Below the pieces are notes generated by a model, which had not been told where the DNA came from, made no database searches, and was given only the letters and a program-made list of their open reading frames with translations. 20,831 nucleotides of DNA from Oscillospiraceae bacterium (GTDB lineage: Bacteria > Bacillota > Clostridia > Oscillospirales > Acutalibacteraceae): the NCBI GenBank assembly GCA_003499325.1, contig DNIP01000186.1, positions 1 through 20,831 on the forward strand. The letters are read 5' to 3'. Below are positions 6,465-15,500 of this stretch, in pieces (position 1 is the first letter of the stretch; each line of letters starts with the position of its first letter). A program made the position numbers and the translations under genes.

Positions 6465-9400
6465 TCAGACGTCTTCGCCGATATTAAGATCCTGGTTCAG
6501 ACCTAAGAGCCAGCGCTGGAGCTTGGTAGCGTCGAGCGCGGTGATCTTGCCGTCGCCGTCAACGTCGCCGAGCTTCTTCATCTTATCGTCGGCAGGCTTA
6601 ATGTATGCAAGGACACGCTGGATCACGGTAACGTCGAGAATGGTAACGATACCGTCGCCGTCGATATCACCGAGCTTGCCGGTAACGATCCTCGGGATTC
6701 TAACCGCTTCCCAAGTGGTCTCATTGGTGCCGGTAGCGTTGGTGAAGAGCTTGTTGCACTCGGTGCAGTAGAAGTGGGTATTCCATCCGTCTGCCTCTGT
6801 GGTTGCCGCCTGACCGGGTCTGATCATGATAGTATGGGCAGTCTTGTCGATGGTCTTGTGCTCGCGGGAGAGCTCAGCCTGACACTCGGTGCAGTAAACG
6901 ACCTCGTCATAGGAGCCTTCTGCGGTACAGGAAGCGGGAACAACGTTCTCCTGTACTGCCGTACCGGGCGTATGAGCGAGCTTATCGATGGTCTTGTGCT
7001 CACGGGAGAGCTCAGCGTTACAGGAGGTGCAGTAAACGACCTCGTCATAGGAGCCTTCTGCGGAGCAGGAAGCGGGAACAACGTTCTCCTGTACAGCCGT
7101 ACCGGGAGTATGAGCGAGCTTATCAATGGTCTTGTGCTCACGGGAGAGCTCAGCGTTACAGGAGGTGCAGTAAACGACCTCGTCATAGGAGCCTTCCGCG
7201 GAGCAGGAAGCGGGAACGACGTTCTCCTGTACCGGCTCGCCGGGAGTATGAACATGAGTAAGCTTCGGGATCACGATCTGTTCCCAAGTGATCTCTTGCT
7301 GACCTTCTCCGTCGGCAAAGTACTTTTTACACTCGGTGCATACGAAGTGAGCTTGCCAACCATCAGCTTCTTCAGTCGCCTTTTTGCCTGCCTTATAGGT
7401 GAGCGTATGAGCGAGCTTGTCGATGGTCTTGTGCTCGCGGGAAATCTCAGCATTACAAGAGGTGCAGTATACGACCACGTCATAGGAGCCTTCCGCGGAG
7501 CAGGAGGCGGGAACGACGTTCTCCTGTACCGGCTCGCCGGGCGTATGGGTATGTGTGAGTTTCGGGATGACCAGATCAGCCTCGGTGACCTCTACAGTAC
7601 CGGCAGCGTCGGAGAAGAGCTTGTCGCAGCCGGAGCAGGTGTAATGCGCCTTGGTGCCTTCAGCTTCCTCGGTAGCGGGGACCTCGGGAACATAGGTCAA
7701 GGTATGGGTGATGATGGGCTCCTGAACCGTCTCACGGCTCAGCTCTATGTTACAGTCAGTGCAATAGTGTACTACTTCATATTGGATATAGTCGTGAGTG
7801 ACCTCTCTGTTCTCGATAACCTCGCCGCCGGGAGTATGGGCGAGCTTATCGATGGTCTTGTGGGTTTGGGAGAGCTTTTCGCCGCACTCGGTGCAGTAGA
7901 CGACCTCGTCATAGGAGCCCTCTGCGGTGCAGGAAGCAGGATCAACGTTCTCCTGTACCGGCTCGCCGGGAGTATGAGCGAGCTTATCGATAGTCTTGGT
8001 CTCACGGGAAAGTTCCTCGTTACACTCGGTGCAGTATACGACCTCGTCATAAGAGCCCTCAGCCTTGCAGGATGCGGGAACTTCGTTCTCGCGAACAGCC
8101 TCACCGGGAGTATGAGCGAGCTTGTCGATGGTCTTATGCTCGCGGGAGAGTTCCTCGTTACAGCCGGTGCAGTATACGACCTCGTCATAAGAGCCTTCTG
8201 CCGTGCAGGAAGCGGGAACAACGTTCTCCTGTACCGGCTCGCCGGGCGTATGGGTATGAGCGGGAACTACCTCGCCGGGCAGGGTGGATACGGTGTAATC
8301 CCAAGTGGTCTCAACGCTGTTGTTGGTGAACGCGTCGTAGACCTGCTGCTTGGTCAGACCTAAGCCTGTGCCGATATCGTCGATCAGCTGCTGATCGGTC
8401 TTGGTGCCGGGCTCGACAACATATTTTTTAGCGTTGACATAGGTAGTGGTGCCGGTGACGCTGTCAACGACAGTCAAAAAGTCGGTGAAGATAGACGCGG
8501 GAGTCTTGCCTGCCTCGGGGCAGGTGCCGACGACGTTACCGATCGAAGAGATCTGGAGCACGGGACCGACCTCGGTAGCGTCCATATCCTTCCAGAATGC
8601 AGCTAAGGTCTTTTTGGAGCTGTCTACGGGATTCTCATACTCGGTGCCGTCGCAGTACGCGATGTGACCGAGGCAATCGGTAGTGAAGAGCAGATCATAG
8701 GTCTGTTCTTTCCAGTTTCTGCCATCGGTACGGACAAAGATGATCTTGTATTGCACACCGGGGTTGAGGGTATAGCCCTGCTTGCCGTTAGCGGGATCGA
8801 CCTCAAATACGCCGGGCTGACCTTCGGTAGCGTTACCGATCGACTTTGAGGCGCCCCATTGGAGACCGTTCTCGATGTCGCCGCCGAAGATATGGAACGC
8901 GACCTTATTCTTGGTGCCCATTTCCCAACCGGTGCCGTTGGTATCGAAGTAGAGCTTGTTGGCGTCGGGAGTGACCTTGTCGATGGTCTTAGACTCGCGG
9001 GAGATCTCTTCGTTGCACTCGGTGCAGTAGATGACCTCATCGTAGGAGCCTTCGGTATAGAAGGTAGCGGGAACGACATTTTCCTGTACAGGCTCGCCGG
9101 GAGTATGCTTATGCGCTTCGGGAAGCGTAGACGCGTCAAAGCTCCATGTGGTCTCAACTTCGTTATCGGTGAACGCAGCTTGGACCTGATCCTTGGTCAG
9201 ACCTAAGCCCGCGCCGATATCGTCGATCAGCTGCTGGTCGGTCTTGTTGCCGGACTCTACCATATAATGATAAGCGTTCGCGTAGGTGGTAACGTTTGTT
9301 ACACTGTCAACGACAGTCAGGAAATCGGTAAAGATGGATTCGGGAGTCTTGCCAGCCTCAGGGCAGGTACCGACGACGTTACCGATCGAAGAGATCTGGA

Positions 9401-9935
9401 GAACGGGACCGTACTTGGTAGCGTCCATGTCTCTCCAGAATGCCGCAGTCGTTTTCTTGGAGCTGTCTACGGGGTTTTCGTATGTGCTGCCGTCACTGTA
9501 TGCGACATGACCGAGGCAATCGGTGGTGAAGAGCAGGTCATAGGTCTGCTCCTTCCAGTTAGATCCGTTTGTATGAACGAAAATGATCTTGTACTGTACG
9601 CCGGGAGTGAGGGTGATACCCAGTTTTGCGGCAGGATCGATCTCGAATACGCCGGACTCGCCTGAAGTAGCGGTACCGATCGCCTGCCTGGCGCCCCATT
9701 TGAGACCCGCGGTCGGGTTCGCCTCGGTGCCCAGATCACCGCCGAAGATATGGAACGCGACCTTATCTCTGGTGGTGCTCATATCCCAGCCGGTGCCCTC
9801 GGTGTCAAAATAGAGCTTGGTGCTCTCGGGAGTGAAGCCGTCTGTCGTAGCCGCGGCGGTATTCACAACGCCGACTGCCATGACGGATACGACCATCATC
9901 ACTGCCAAAAGCACTGATAACAATTTTTTGAACAT
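6465..9935 (-). CDS. Secreted protein B: two Ruminococcus-type modules, CxxC repeat array, type I dockerin
   Basis: The protein has 1156 residues with a signal peptide at 1 to about 28. Two homologous modules of about 285 residues (41-325 and 328-605, counting the first CxxC unit after each) begin LYFDTEGTGW / LYFDTNGTGW and contain KVAFHIFGGD, YKIIFV, QTYDLLFTTDCLGH, ENPVDSSKK, LQISSIGNVVGTCPEAGKTP and TDQQLIDDIG. I recognise this as a recurrent module of Ruminococcus dockerin proteins without known function. From about 561 to 1080 comes an array of 46-residue units (HTPGEPVQENVVPASC, EGSYDEVVYCTECN, LSREHKTIDK) mixed with three longer units (HFVCTECKKYF type). The C-terminal dockerin (1086-1156) has calcium loops DIDGDGIVTILD and DVDGDGKITALD. 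No catalytic domain is visible. GGAGG lies 8 bases before the ATG. Confidence 0.85.
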   Translation of the reverse strand: MFKKLLSVLLAVMMVVSVMAVGVVNTAAATTDGFTPESTKLYFDTEGTGWDMSTTRDKVAFHIFGGDLGTEANPTAGLKWGARQAIGTATSGESGVFEIDPAAKLGITLTPGVQYKIIFVHTNGSNWKEQTYDLLFTTDCLGHVAYSDGSTYENPVDSSKKTTAAFWRDMDATKYGPVLQISSIGNVVGTCPEAGKTPESIFTDFLTVVDSVTNVTTYANAYHYMVESGNKTDQQLIDDIGAGLGLTKDQVQAAFTDNEVETTWSFDASTLPEAHKHTPGEPVQENVVPATFYTEGSYDEVIYCTECNEEISRESKTIDKVTPDANKLYFDTNGTGWEMGTKNKVAFHIFGGDIENGLQWGASKSIGNATEGQPGVFEVDPANGKQGYTLNPGVQYKIIFVRTDGRNWKEQTYDLLFTTDCLGHIAYCDGTEYENPVDSSKKTLAAFWKDMDATEVGPVLQISSIGNVVGTCPEAGKTPASIFTDFLTVVDSVTGTTTYVNAKKYVVEPGTKTDQQLIDDIGTGLGLTKQQVYDAFTNNSVETTWDYTVSTLPGEVVPAHTHTPGEPVQENVVPASCTAEGSYDEVVYCTGCNEELSREHKTIDKLAHTPGEAVRENEVPASCKAEGSYDEVVYCTECNEELSRETKTIDKLAHTPGEPVQENVDPASCTAEGSYDEVVYCTECGEKLSQTHKTIDKLAHTPGGEVIENREVTHDYIQYEVVHYCTDCNIELSRETVQEPIITHTLTYVPEVPATEEAEGTKAHYTCSGCDKLFSDAAGTVEVTEADLVIPKLTHTHTPGEPVQENVVPASCSAEGSYDVVVYCTSCNAEISREHKTIDKLAHTLTYKAGKKATEEADGWQAHFVCTECKKYFADGEGQQEITWEQIVIPKLTHVHTPGEPVQENVVPASCSAEGSYDEVVYCTSCNAELSREHKTIDKLAHTPGTAVQENVVPASCSAEGSYDEVVYCTSCNAELSREHKTIDKLAHTPGTAVQENVVPASCTAEGSYDEVVYCTECQAELSREHKTIDKTAHTIMIRPGQAATTEADGWNTHFYCTECNKLFTNATGTNETTWEAVRIPRIVTGKLGDIDGDGIVTILDVTVIQRVLAYIKPADDKMKKLGDVDGDGKITALDATKLQRWLLGLNQDLNIGEDV
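6681..8255 (-). repeat. In-gene tandem CxxC repeat array of protein B
   Basis: The array has about eleven units in this interval. Type A units (46 residues, 138 bp) carry one Cys, then a YCxxC pair; seven are well preserved and one (near 7700-7830) is degenerate. An additional A unit without the first Cys lies earlier in the protein. Type B units (about 50 residues) have a CxxC pair and an aromatic core, and occur three times. Neighbouring A units at about 6853, 6991 and 7129 start exactly 138 bp apart and are nearly identical in DNA, which indicates recent duplication. Confidence 0.85.
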
Positions 9936-10047
9936 GTTAATTTCCTCCTATAAAAAATATTGCGGATGTCTTATCTCGCTTTTTTAAACGCGCAGCTGAA
10001 TCACACTTTCGGCTGTGCTCTCTTACGGGCATAATGATAGTAATATA

Positions 10048-10076
10048 ATTTTAGCACATCTTTTTTTTAACTTCAA
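10048..10076 (-). promoter_or_regulatory. Sigma-A-type promoter of protein B gene
   Basis: On the minus strand, TTGAAG (10071-10076), a 17-bp A-rich spacer and TAAAAT (10048-10053). The leader is longer than for the other dockerin genes, about 105 bases (9936-10041). That leader contains short self-complementary stretches but no riboswitch that I recognise. Confidence 0.65.
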
Positions 10077-10115
10077 CGGCATATCATTTTTTTGGTATAG
10101 ATATTTCGGGCTCAG

Positions 10116-10135
10116 TTTTGTGTATTCTGACAAAA
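10116..10135. promoter_or_regulatory. Conserved 20-bp upstream element, possible regulator site (copy 2)
   Basis: TTTTGTGTATTCTGACAAAA matches 19 of 20 bases of the element at 6279-6298 and is also exactly 39 bp upstream of its -35 box. It could be a shared operator or simply a relic of duplication of the intergenic region. Confidence 0.4.
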
Positions 10136-10216
10136 GTGCTTGACCACACACTTTACGAATTCCTTCTCATTATTATCTTTTCATTTTTCAGTTTTCAGCA
10201 TTCATTATAACAAATT

Positions 10217-10242
10217 GCTCCCCCTGCATAAGCAGAGGGAGC
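10217..10242 (-). terminator. Rho-independent terminator of protein C gene
   Basis: The stem GCTCCCCCTGC (10217-10227) with GCAGAGGGAGC (10232-10242) has one mismatch and a 4-base loop. The minus-strand tail AATTTGTT is a weaker U tract than that of its relatives. It lies 33 bases after the protein C stop. Confidence 0.75.
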
Positions 10243-10274
10243 GGATCGATCATTCTATTGATAATGTATCAGCC

Positions 10275-12065
10275 TCAGTGGGGAGCAGACGAAAGGATCG
10301 GCTGATTGATGGGGTACTTGACGGTGATACCTACCAGGAAGCGCTGGGTCAAGGTCGCGTCAAAGATGGTCAGCTTGCCGTCGCCGTCAACGTCTCCGCG
10401 TCTGATCATATCGGCAGTAGCCGTGATGATATCGGCGTCCGCGCGCTGGATCAAAACAACGTCGGTAGAGGTGACTTTGCCGTCGCCGTCTACATCGCCG
10501 AGAATCTCAGCCGGTGTAGGCGGATCGGTGGGCTTGGGAGCCTCAGTCGGCGCCTGAGTGGGCTTGGGAGCCTCGGTGGGAGCCTGAGTGGGCTTGGGTG
10601 CTTCCGTGGGAGCCTCGGTGGGGGTCAGCTTAGGAATCACAATCTGATCCCATGTCAGCTCCATCTCAGCCTTATTGTTATTGAAGTACTTGCCGCACGT
10701 GGTGCAGACGAAGTGGGACTTCCAGCCGTCAGCGGTCGCGGTCGCCTTCTTGCCGGGCTTGAACTGGAGAGTATGCTGATGGTCGAGCTTGGGGGTCACC
10801 AGATCAGCCGCAGTGACCTCAACGGTGCCGGCAGCGTCGGAGAAGAGCTTATTACAATCCTCGCAGACATAGTGCGCCTTGACGCCCTCAGCCTCTTCGG
10901 TAGCCGCGACAACGGGAACATAGGTCAGGTTATGGGGGGTCTTGTCGATGGTCTTATGGGTGCGGGAGATCTCCTCGCTGCAATCGAGGCAGTATACAAC
11001 CTCATCATAGGAACCCTCCGCGGTGCAGGAAGCGGGAACGACGTTCTCCGCGACAGCAGCGGCAGGATTGTGAACATGGGTGGTCGGAGCGGGCTCGGTG
11101 GGCTTAGGAGCCTCGGTAGGCTTGGGAGCCTCAGTGGGATCGTCTACATCAGGCTGATAACCTACGTGAACGCCGTCCTTGAAGTGATCGGGGTTCATAC
11201 ACATATCTGCTACGTTGTCGGACCAGTCGGGGGTGCCGTCGGGGTACTCGGAATCTTCGCCGAAGCCCTCCTTGTACTCCACGCCGTAGCAGCCGTTGCC
11301 GTAGTAAACATACCAGTTTGCGCCGCAGGTCTGCTTCTGGGAGAAGGCGTTGACGGAGTACTGGTTGGGGTCGATGACATAGATACAGTTATCAAAGCTC
11401 CACGGATCGGGAGAGCCGTAGGGAGTCGTATCATAATCATCGGGGTAAGCGCCCTGGATGTTGGTGTCGATGGTCTGAGCCGCCTTATAGTAGATGGGCT
11501 TGGATGTGTCGGTGCCGCCGTCAACACCGTTGTTGAAGATCGCAACCGCAACGGAAGCGGTGTCGTCGTCGGGATCGTAGGGGATGTCGGCATAGTAGAT
11601 GCCCTGCTCATAATCCGCGATCTCCATGCGGTAGCCTACCCAATAGCCGTCCTTTTCAGCGGGTCCGCCCCACCAATAGACGCCGGCATAGTGCTTGCCG
11701 TCGAGAATGTTAAAGTCATTATACCATGTGGGAGACTTTTCGCCCTTTTTGAGCACGAGCTCATCGTGCGCTTCCTCGATGACTTCGCCGGTCTCTTCAT
11801 CCTTCACTTCGGGAACGTGCATATAAACGTCCTCTGTCGCGACGGGACCGTTCTTACCGTTCGGCATCATGAAATAGATGCGCTGGGTCTTGAGGGAGCC
11901 GGGCTCCATCTCATTTTCCGCTTCATACGCCGCAATACCCTCACTGACAGACATAACAGTGGGAACGCCGTCTTCGACGTCAGATACGGATAACGCGTTG
12001 AAGGACACAGCAAGCATAGCGGTAAGCAAGGTCGCTACCAATAATAAACTGATTACCTTTTTCAT
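10275..12065 (-). CDS. Secreted protein C: CBM26-like module, CxxC repeats, type I dockerin
   Basis: The protein has 596 residues with a signal peptide at 1 to about 26. An N-terminal module (about 62-305) begins RIYFMMPNGKNGP and contains YAGVYWW, GYRMEIADYEQGIYYADIP, FNNGVDGG, AAQTID, CIYVIDPNQ, QTCGANWYVYYGNGCYG and CMNPDHF. The aromatic strands plus the FNNG and QT-D pattern resemble starch-binding CBM26; that assignment is inferred. A PTEAPKPTEAP linker leads to one 46-residue CxxC unit (329-375) and two longer CxxC units (378-480) related to those of protein B. A second linker (481-518) precedes the dockerin (520-596; loops DVDGDGKVTSTD and DVDGDGKLTIFD). AGGAGG lies 7 bases before the ATG. 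The protein combines the front module of protein D with the middle of protein B, so it looks like a chimera. Likely a non-catalytic part of a dockerin-based surface complex. Confidence 0.85.
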   Translation of the reverse strand: MKKVISLLLVATLLTAMLAVSFNALSVSDVEDGVPTVMSVSEGIAAYEAENEMEPGSLKTQRIYFMMPNGKNGPVATEDVYMHVPEVKDEETGEVIEEAHDELVLKKGEKSPTWYNDFNILDGKHYAGVYWWGGPAEKDGYWVGYRMEIADYEQGIYYADIPYDPDDDTASVAVAIFNNGVDGGTDTSKPIYYKAAQTIDTNIQGAYPDDYDTTPYGSPDPWSFDNCIYVIDPNQYSVNAFSQKQTCGANWYVYYGNGCYGVEYKEGFGEDSEYPDGTPDWSDNVADMCMNPDHFKDGVHVGYQPDVDDPTEAPKPTEAPKPTEPAPTTHVHNPAAAVAENVVPASCTAEGSYDEVVYCLDCSEEISRTHKTIDKTPHNLTYVPVVAATEEAEGVKAHYVCEDCNKLFSDAAGTVEVTAADLVTPKLDHQHTLQFKPGKKATATADGWKSHFVCTTCGKYFNNNKAEMELTWDQIVIPKLTPTEAPTEAPKPTQAPTEAPKPTQAPTEAPKPTDPPTPAEILGDVDGDGKVTSTDVVLIQRADADIITATADMIRRGDVDGDGKLTIFDATLTQRFLVGITVKYPINQPILSSAPH

Positions 12066-12107
12066 TATTAATCCTCCTAAGCATTTATTATGCTATTATG
12101 CATTTTC

Positions 12108-12136
12108 ATCTTATCACACAATCGGCCGAGATTCAA
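12108..12136 (-). promoter_or_regulatory. Sigma-A-type promoter of protein C gene
   Basis: On the minus strand, TTGAAT (12131-12136), a 17-bp spacer and TAAGAT (12108-12113), with a leader of about 35 bases. Close upstream, 12142-12161 resembles the 20-bp element of proteins A and B at about 16 of 20 positions, but at a spacing of only 5 bp, so it may be coincidental. Confidence 0.65.
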
Positions 12137-12329
12137 TATTTTTTTGTGAATTGTGGTAAAATATTTTTCGCTGTTGAATCGTTTTCGTCAGCTTGCACAA
12201 ATATAATGCTGTTTTTTTGGTAACTAAAATAGGCGTGCATTCCTTCGTTAGTTGATTGAGCGGATCGGTCAGAGCTGAGAGGAAAAAGGCTTTCCTTTAG
12301 CGGAGAAGGCTTCATACTGTAGAAAAAGC
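12137..12329. other. AT-rich intergenic stretch with no recognised gene
   Basis: Apart from the weak upstream element at 12142-12161, nothing supportable was seen here. A 60-codon minus-strand reading frame (12133-12315) has no ribosome binding site or recognisable protein and was rejected. Confidence 0.5.
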
Positions 12330-12388
12330 GTCATCCTGAACAAAGTGAAGGATCTTATTCAAAGATTCTTCGCCGCGCTCAGAATGAC
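12330..12388. repeat. 59-bp imperfect palindromic intergenic repeat
   Basis: The left arm GTCATCCTGAACAAAGTGAA pairs with the right arm (ending GCGCTCAGAATGAC) with several mismatches. Each arm has the form GTCATYCTGA followed by GAAGRATCTT. Sequences of this form are familiar as short palindromic repeats scattered between genes in many unrelated bacteria; that is from general knowledge, not a search. It lies between the protein C promoter and the protein D terminator. Confidence 0.75.
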
Positions 12389-12461
12389 AAATGAGCTATT
12401 TTTCTGTTGAGCTCCTTCTCATACTTTTTTCTTCGGGTTTCCGTATTCATTATGACAAAAA

Positions 12462-12486
12462 GCTCCCCCTGCCAAACAGGGGGAGC
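12462..12486 (-). terminator. Rho-independent terminator of protein D gene
   Basis: A perfect 10-bp stem, GCTCCCCCTG (12462-12471) with CAGGGGGAGC (12477-12486), is followed on the minus strand by TTTTTGT. It lies 36 bases after the protein D stop. Confidence 0.9.
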
Positions 12487-12522
12487 AAAAGGTATTTATC
12501 TGTTACTCAGAATCGTGCCGGA

Positions 12523-15500
12523 TTAAGCTACGCCAGCGGTTTCGCCGATATGGTACTTGTTGGTGCCGATACCTGCGAGATAGCGCTGGATCAGAGTAGC
12601 ATCCAGAATGGTGACCTTGCCGTCGCCGTCTACGTCAGCAGCCGCAGTGTCAAAGCTGTCGCCTACGGACATCTGAACATCGTAGCGCTGGATCAGAGTA
12701 GCGTCTTTAGCGGTAACAGTGCCGTCGCCGTCAGCATCGCCGATGACGTAAGAGGGAGTATCGCTGCCCCAAGCAACGGTCATCTTCGCGCCGGTCTTGG
12801 ACTCGAAGTCGAAGCCGGTCAGGTCGAGCTGCATCTTGATGACGGTGCCTGCGGTCAGGCCGGTGATCTTGAGGTTCTGGGAACCGTTGTAGATCGCGTC
12901 GGTCTCTACGCCGTTAGCGATAATGCCGTTGTCGCCGAGGCCGAAGTTGTGGGTCCATGCGTCGTTGACTGCGAACTTGAACTCTACGTCGGAGGGGTCA
13001 AACTCGCCGAGTGTGAACTCGATCTCATAAACGCCGTCGGAAACCTCAGTCATGTGGTTTGCCGCAGCAGCCGGATCCCAGAAGATTTTGTTCAGCCAGT
13101 TGTCGCCGTCAGAGGAACCGTTACCAACCGCGGTTACGGACTGAACGTCCAGACGGCTGATCGGTTCGACGATATCGCCGTCTACCCAAGTCTTTTCGCC
13201 GTCGCAGTATACGGTGAAGGTACCCGCGTCGGTGAGGTTGAAGGTGACGTTGTTGCCGGTCTCGTCGCCGATCCAGGTCTCGCCGTTCTTAACAGCCTTG
13301 AGCTGGACGTCGGTCATCGCACCGGAAACGGTGTATTCCTTATACCATACGTCGTTAGCAAACTCCATGGAGTTGTTAGCGTCGTTGCCGTTCCAGGAAG
13401 TACCGAAGATCTCGGTAGCGTTACCTGCTACGATATAAGTATCGCCGACAACAGGCTCGGTGGGAGCCTCGGTCGGAACAGGAGCCTCGGTGGGAGCCTC
13501 AGTCGGGATCGGAGCCTCAGTGGGAGCCTCAGTCGGAACAGGAGCCTCAGTGGGAGCCTCGGTGGGTACCGGAGCCTCGGTGGGCTGTACGGGATACTCG
13601 CCGGTCTTCTCGAACTTGTACATATAGCCGCCTACGGTCGCGCCGTGAGCTGCGGGATCACCCTCGGGATCGGACATGGTATAAACCTTGATCCAACCCT
13701 CTTCGGGATTACCGTCGCCTGCGGGACGGAAGTAGATGGTGTAAACGCCGTCCTCAGATACGGTACGGTTGTTGTCTACGCCGTCGGGGAAGTAGTAAGA
13801 TACGGAAGTGCCTCTCTTCGAGGACTGAACGACCTTGAAGCTGTCGCCGATGATCTCGGGACCTGCAGGATCGGAATTCTTGATGGGGTTGCCGAACTGG
13901 TCAACGCCGAGCTCAGCCTTCTTGAGAGCGATACCTTCGATCTTGTACAGACCATCCTCTACCTCGGTCATCTCGAGAGCGGGATCAAGGCTCCAGTTCT
14001 GGTTCATGGATTCGATGGTGCCGTACAGATAATAGGTTTTGGGTTTGAGTGCGGGAGCCTCGGTCGGAGCCTCAGTGGGAACAGGAGCCTCGGTCGGAGC
14101 CTCGGTTACAGGCTCAGTGGGAGCCTCGGTGGGATCTGCGGGAGCAGTCCAGGTAACATACATATCAGCACCGGTCTTGGTCGCGAAATCGAAGTTGGAG
14201 AGGTCGATGCTGATCTTGATGGTGGTGCCCGGGGTCAGACCGTTGATCTTGAGGTTGGTAGAACCGTTGTAGACAGCCTCTGTGACTACGTCGTTCTCGA
14301 TAACGCCGCCGTCAGCCAGACCGAAGTTGTGGGTCCAAGCGTCGTTGATCGCGAACTTGAACTCGAGGTCGGTGGGATCATACTCGCCGAGGGTGTACTC
14401 AGCCTCGAATCTGGAATCCCAGACTCTGGTCATGTGGTTCGCTTCGGCAGCCGGATCCCAGTTGATGTTGTTCAGCCAGCCGCTGCCGTCTGCGATACCG
14501 TTACCTACCAGAGTAACAGACTCAATTTCAACAGGACCGCTGATGGAGACGATATCGCCCTCTACCCAGGTTTTTTCGCCGTCGCAGTATACGGTGAAGG
14601 TACCTGCGTCGGTCAGGTTGAAGGTGACGTTGTTGCCGGTCTCGTCGCCGATCCAGGTGGTGCCGTTCTTGACAGCCTTGAGCTGGACGTCCTTCATCGC
14701 ACCGGAAACAGTGTATTCCTTAGCCCATAAGTTATTGCCCTGGTGATCCATGCTGTTCATATTGTCGTTACCGTTCCAGGAAGTACCGAAGATATCGGTA
14801 GCGTTACCTGCTACGATGTAACTATCAGCGGGCTCGGTCGGGACCGGAGTCTCGGTGGGCTCGGGAGCTTCAGTCGGAGCCTCGGTGGGCTCAGCAGCGC
14901 CTACAACAGCGTAAACGCTGAAGTGATTGGTGGTAAATACATAGTAGCCGTTCTCATAAACAGCATTCATGTCAGTCAAAGTACCGTCAGTCTCTGCTCT
15001 GTAAATCTTTGCATTGGGATCGTCAGAGGGGATCTTGACCGTAACGTTACCGTCAGGCTGTACTTCCTGGCCGTCCTTCTGTAAGGTGATATCATACAGA
15101 GCAAGGAGCTGACCGGAAACGACAAACGTTGCAGAAGTCGGGTCAAGAGCTTCTACAACTAAATCAGCGTCGATCATACCCTCAACAGAGATATCTGTAT
15201 CCTTATCAACAATGACGGAAGGCAGAGGAACATCGGTCGGAGTGGGCGCGGGAGCTTCTGTCGGAGCCTCAGTGGGCTCGGGAGCTTCGGTGGGAGCCTC
15301 GGTCGGAGTGGGCTCGTCCTCGTGGTAGCCTACGTGCTCGCCCTCTTCGTTAAAGTGGTCGGGGTTCAGGCAGCAGTCCTCAGCAGAGGTGAACTCTTCC
15401 GCGTCGACTCTGTAAGAGCCATAGCAACCGTTGCCATAGTAGAAGTACCAGTTACCGCCGCAGGTCTGCTTGCCGGAGAGGGGATTGATGTCAACCTGAT

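Noticed and set aside
6840..8255. Regular 138-bp repeats that could suggest a CRISPR-like array
   Set aside because: The repeats are in frame, encode conserved protein units without unique spacers, and lie inside a long secreted protein.
6774..8363. A 529-codon plus-strand repetitive open frame
   Set aside because: Antisense image of the CxxC repeat array of protein B; its repeats follow from the repeats on the other strand.
10140..11993. A 617-codon plus-strand open frame
   Set aside because: Antisense to protein C, starting inside an intergenic terminator region, with no recognisable domain; a shadow frame created by codon bias.
12133..12315. A 60-codon minus-strand frame between C and D
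   Set aside because: No ribosome binding site, AT-rich composition and overlap with the -35 box of protein C.
12391..14730. A 779-codon plus-strand open frame
   Set aside because: It lies antisense to protein D, whose signal peptide, modules and dockerin are clear. Its composition (Val, Gly, Leu, Ser-rich repeats such as SLGRNRSLGGSL) is the mirror of PTEAP repeats, and no ribosome binding site precedes it.
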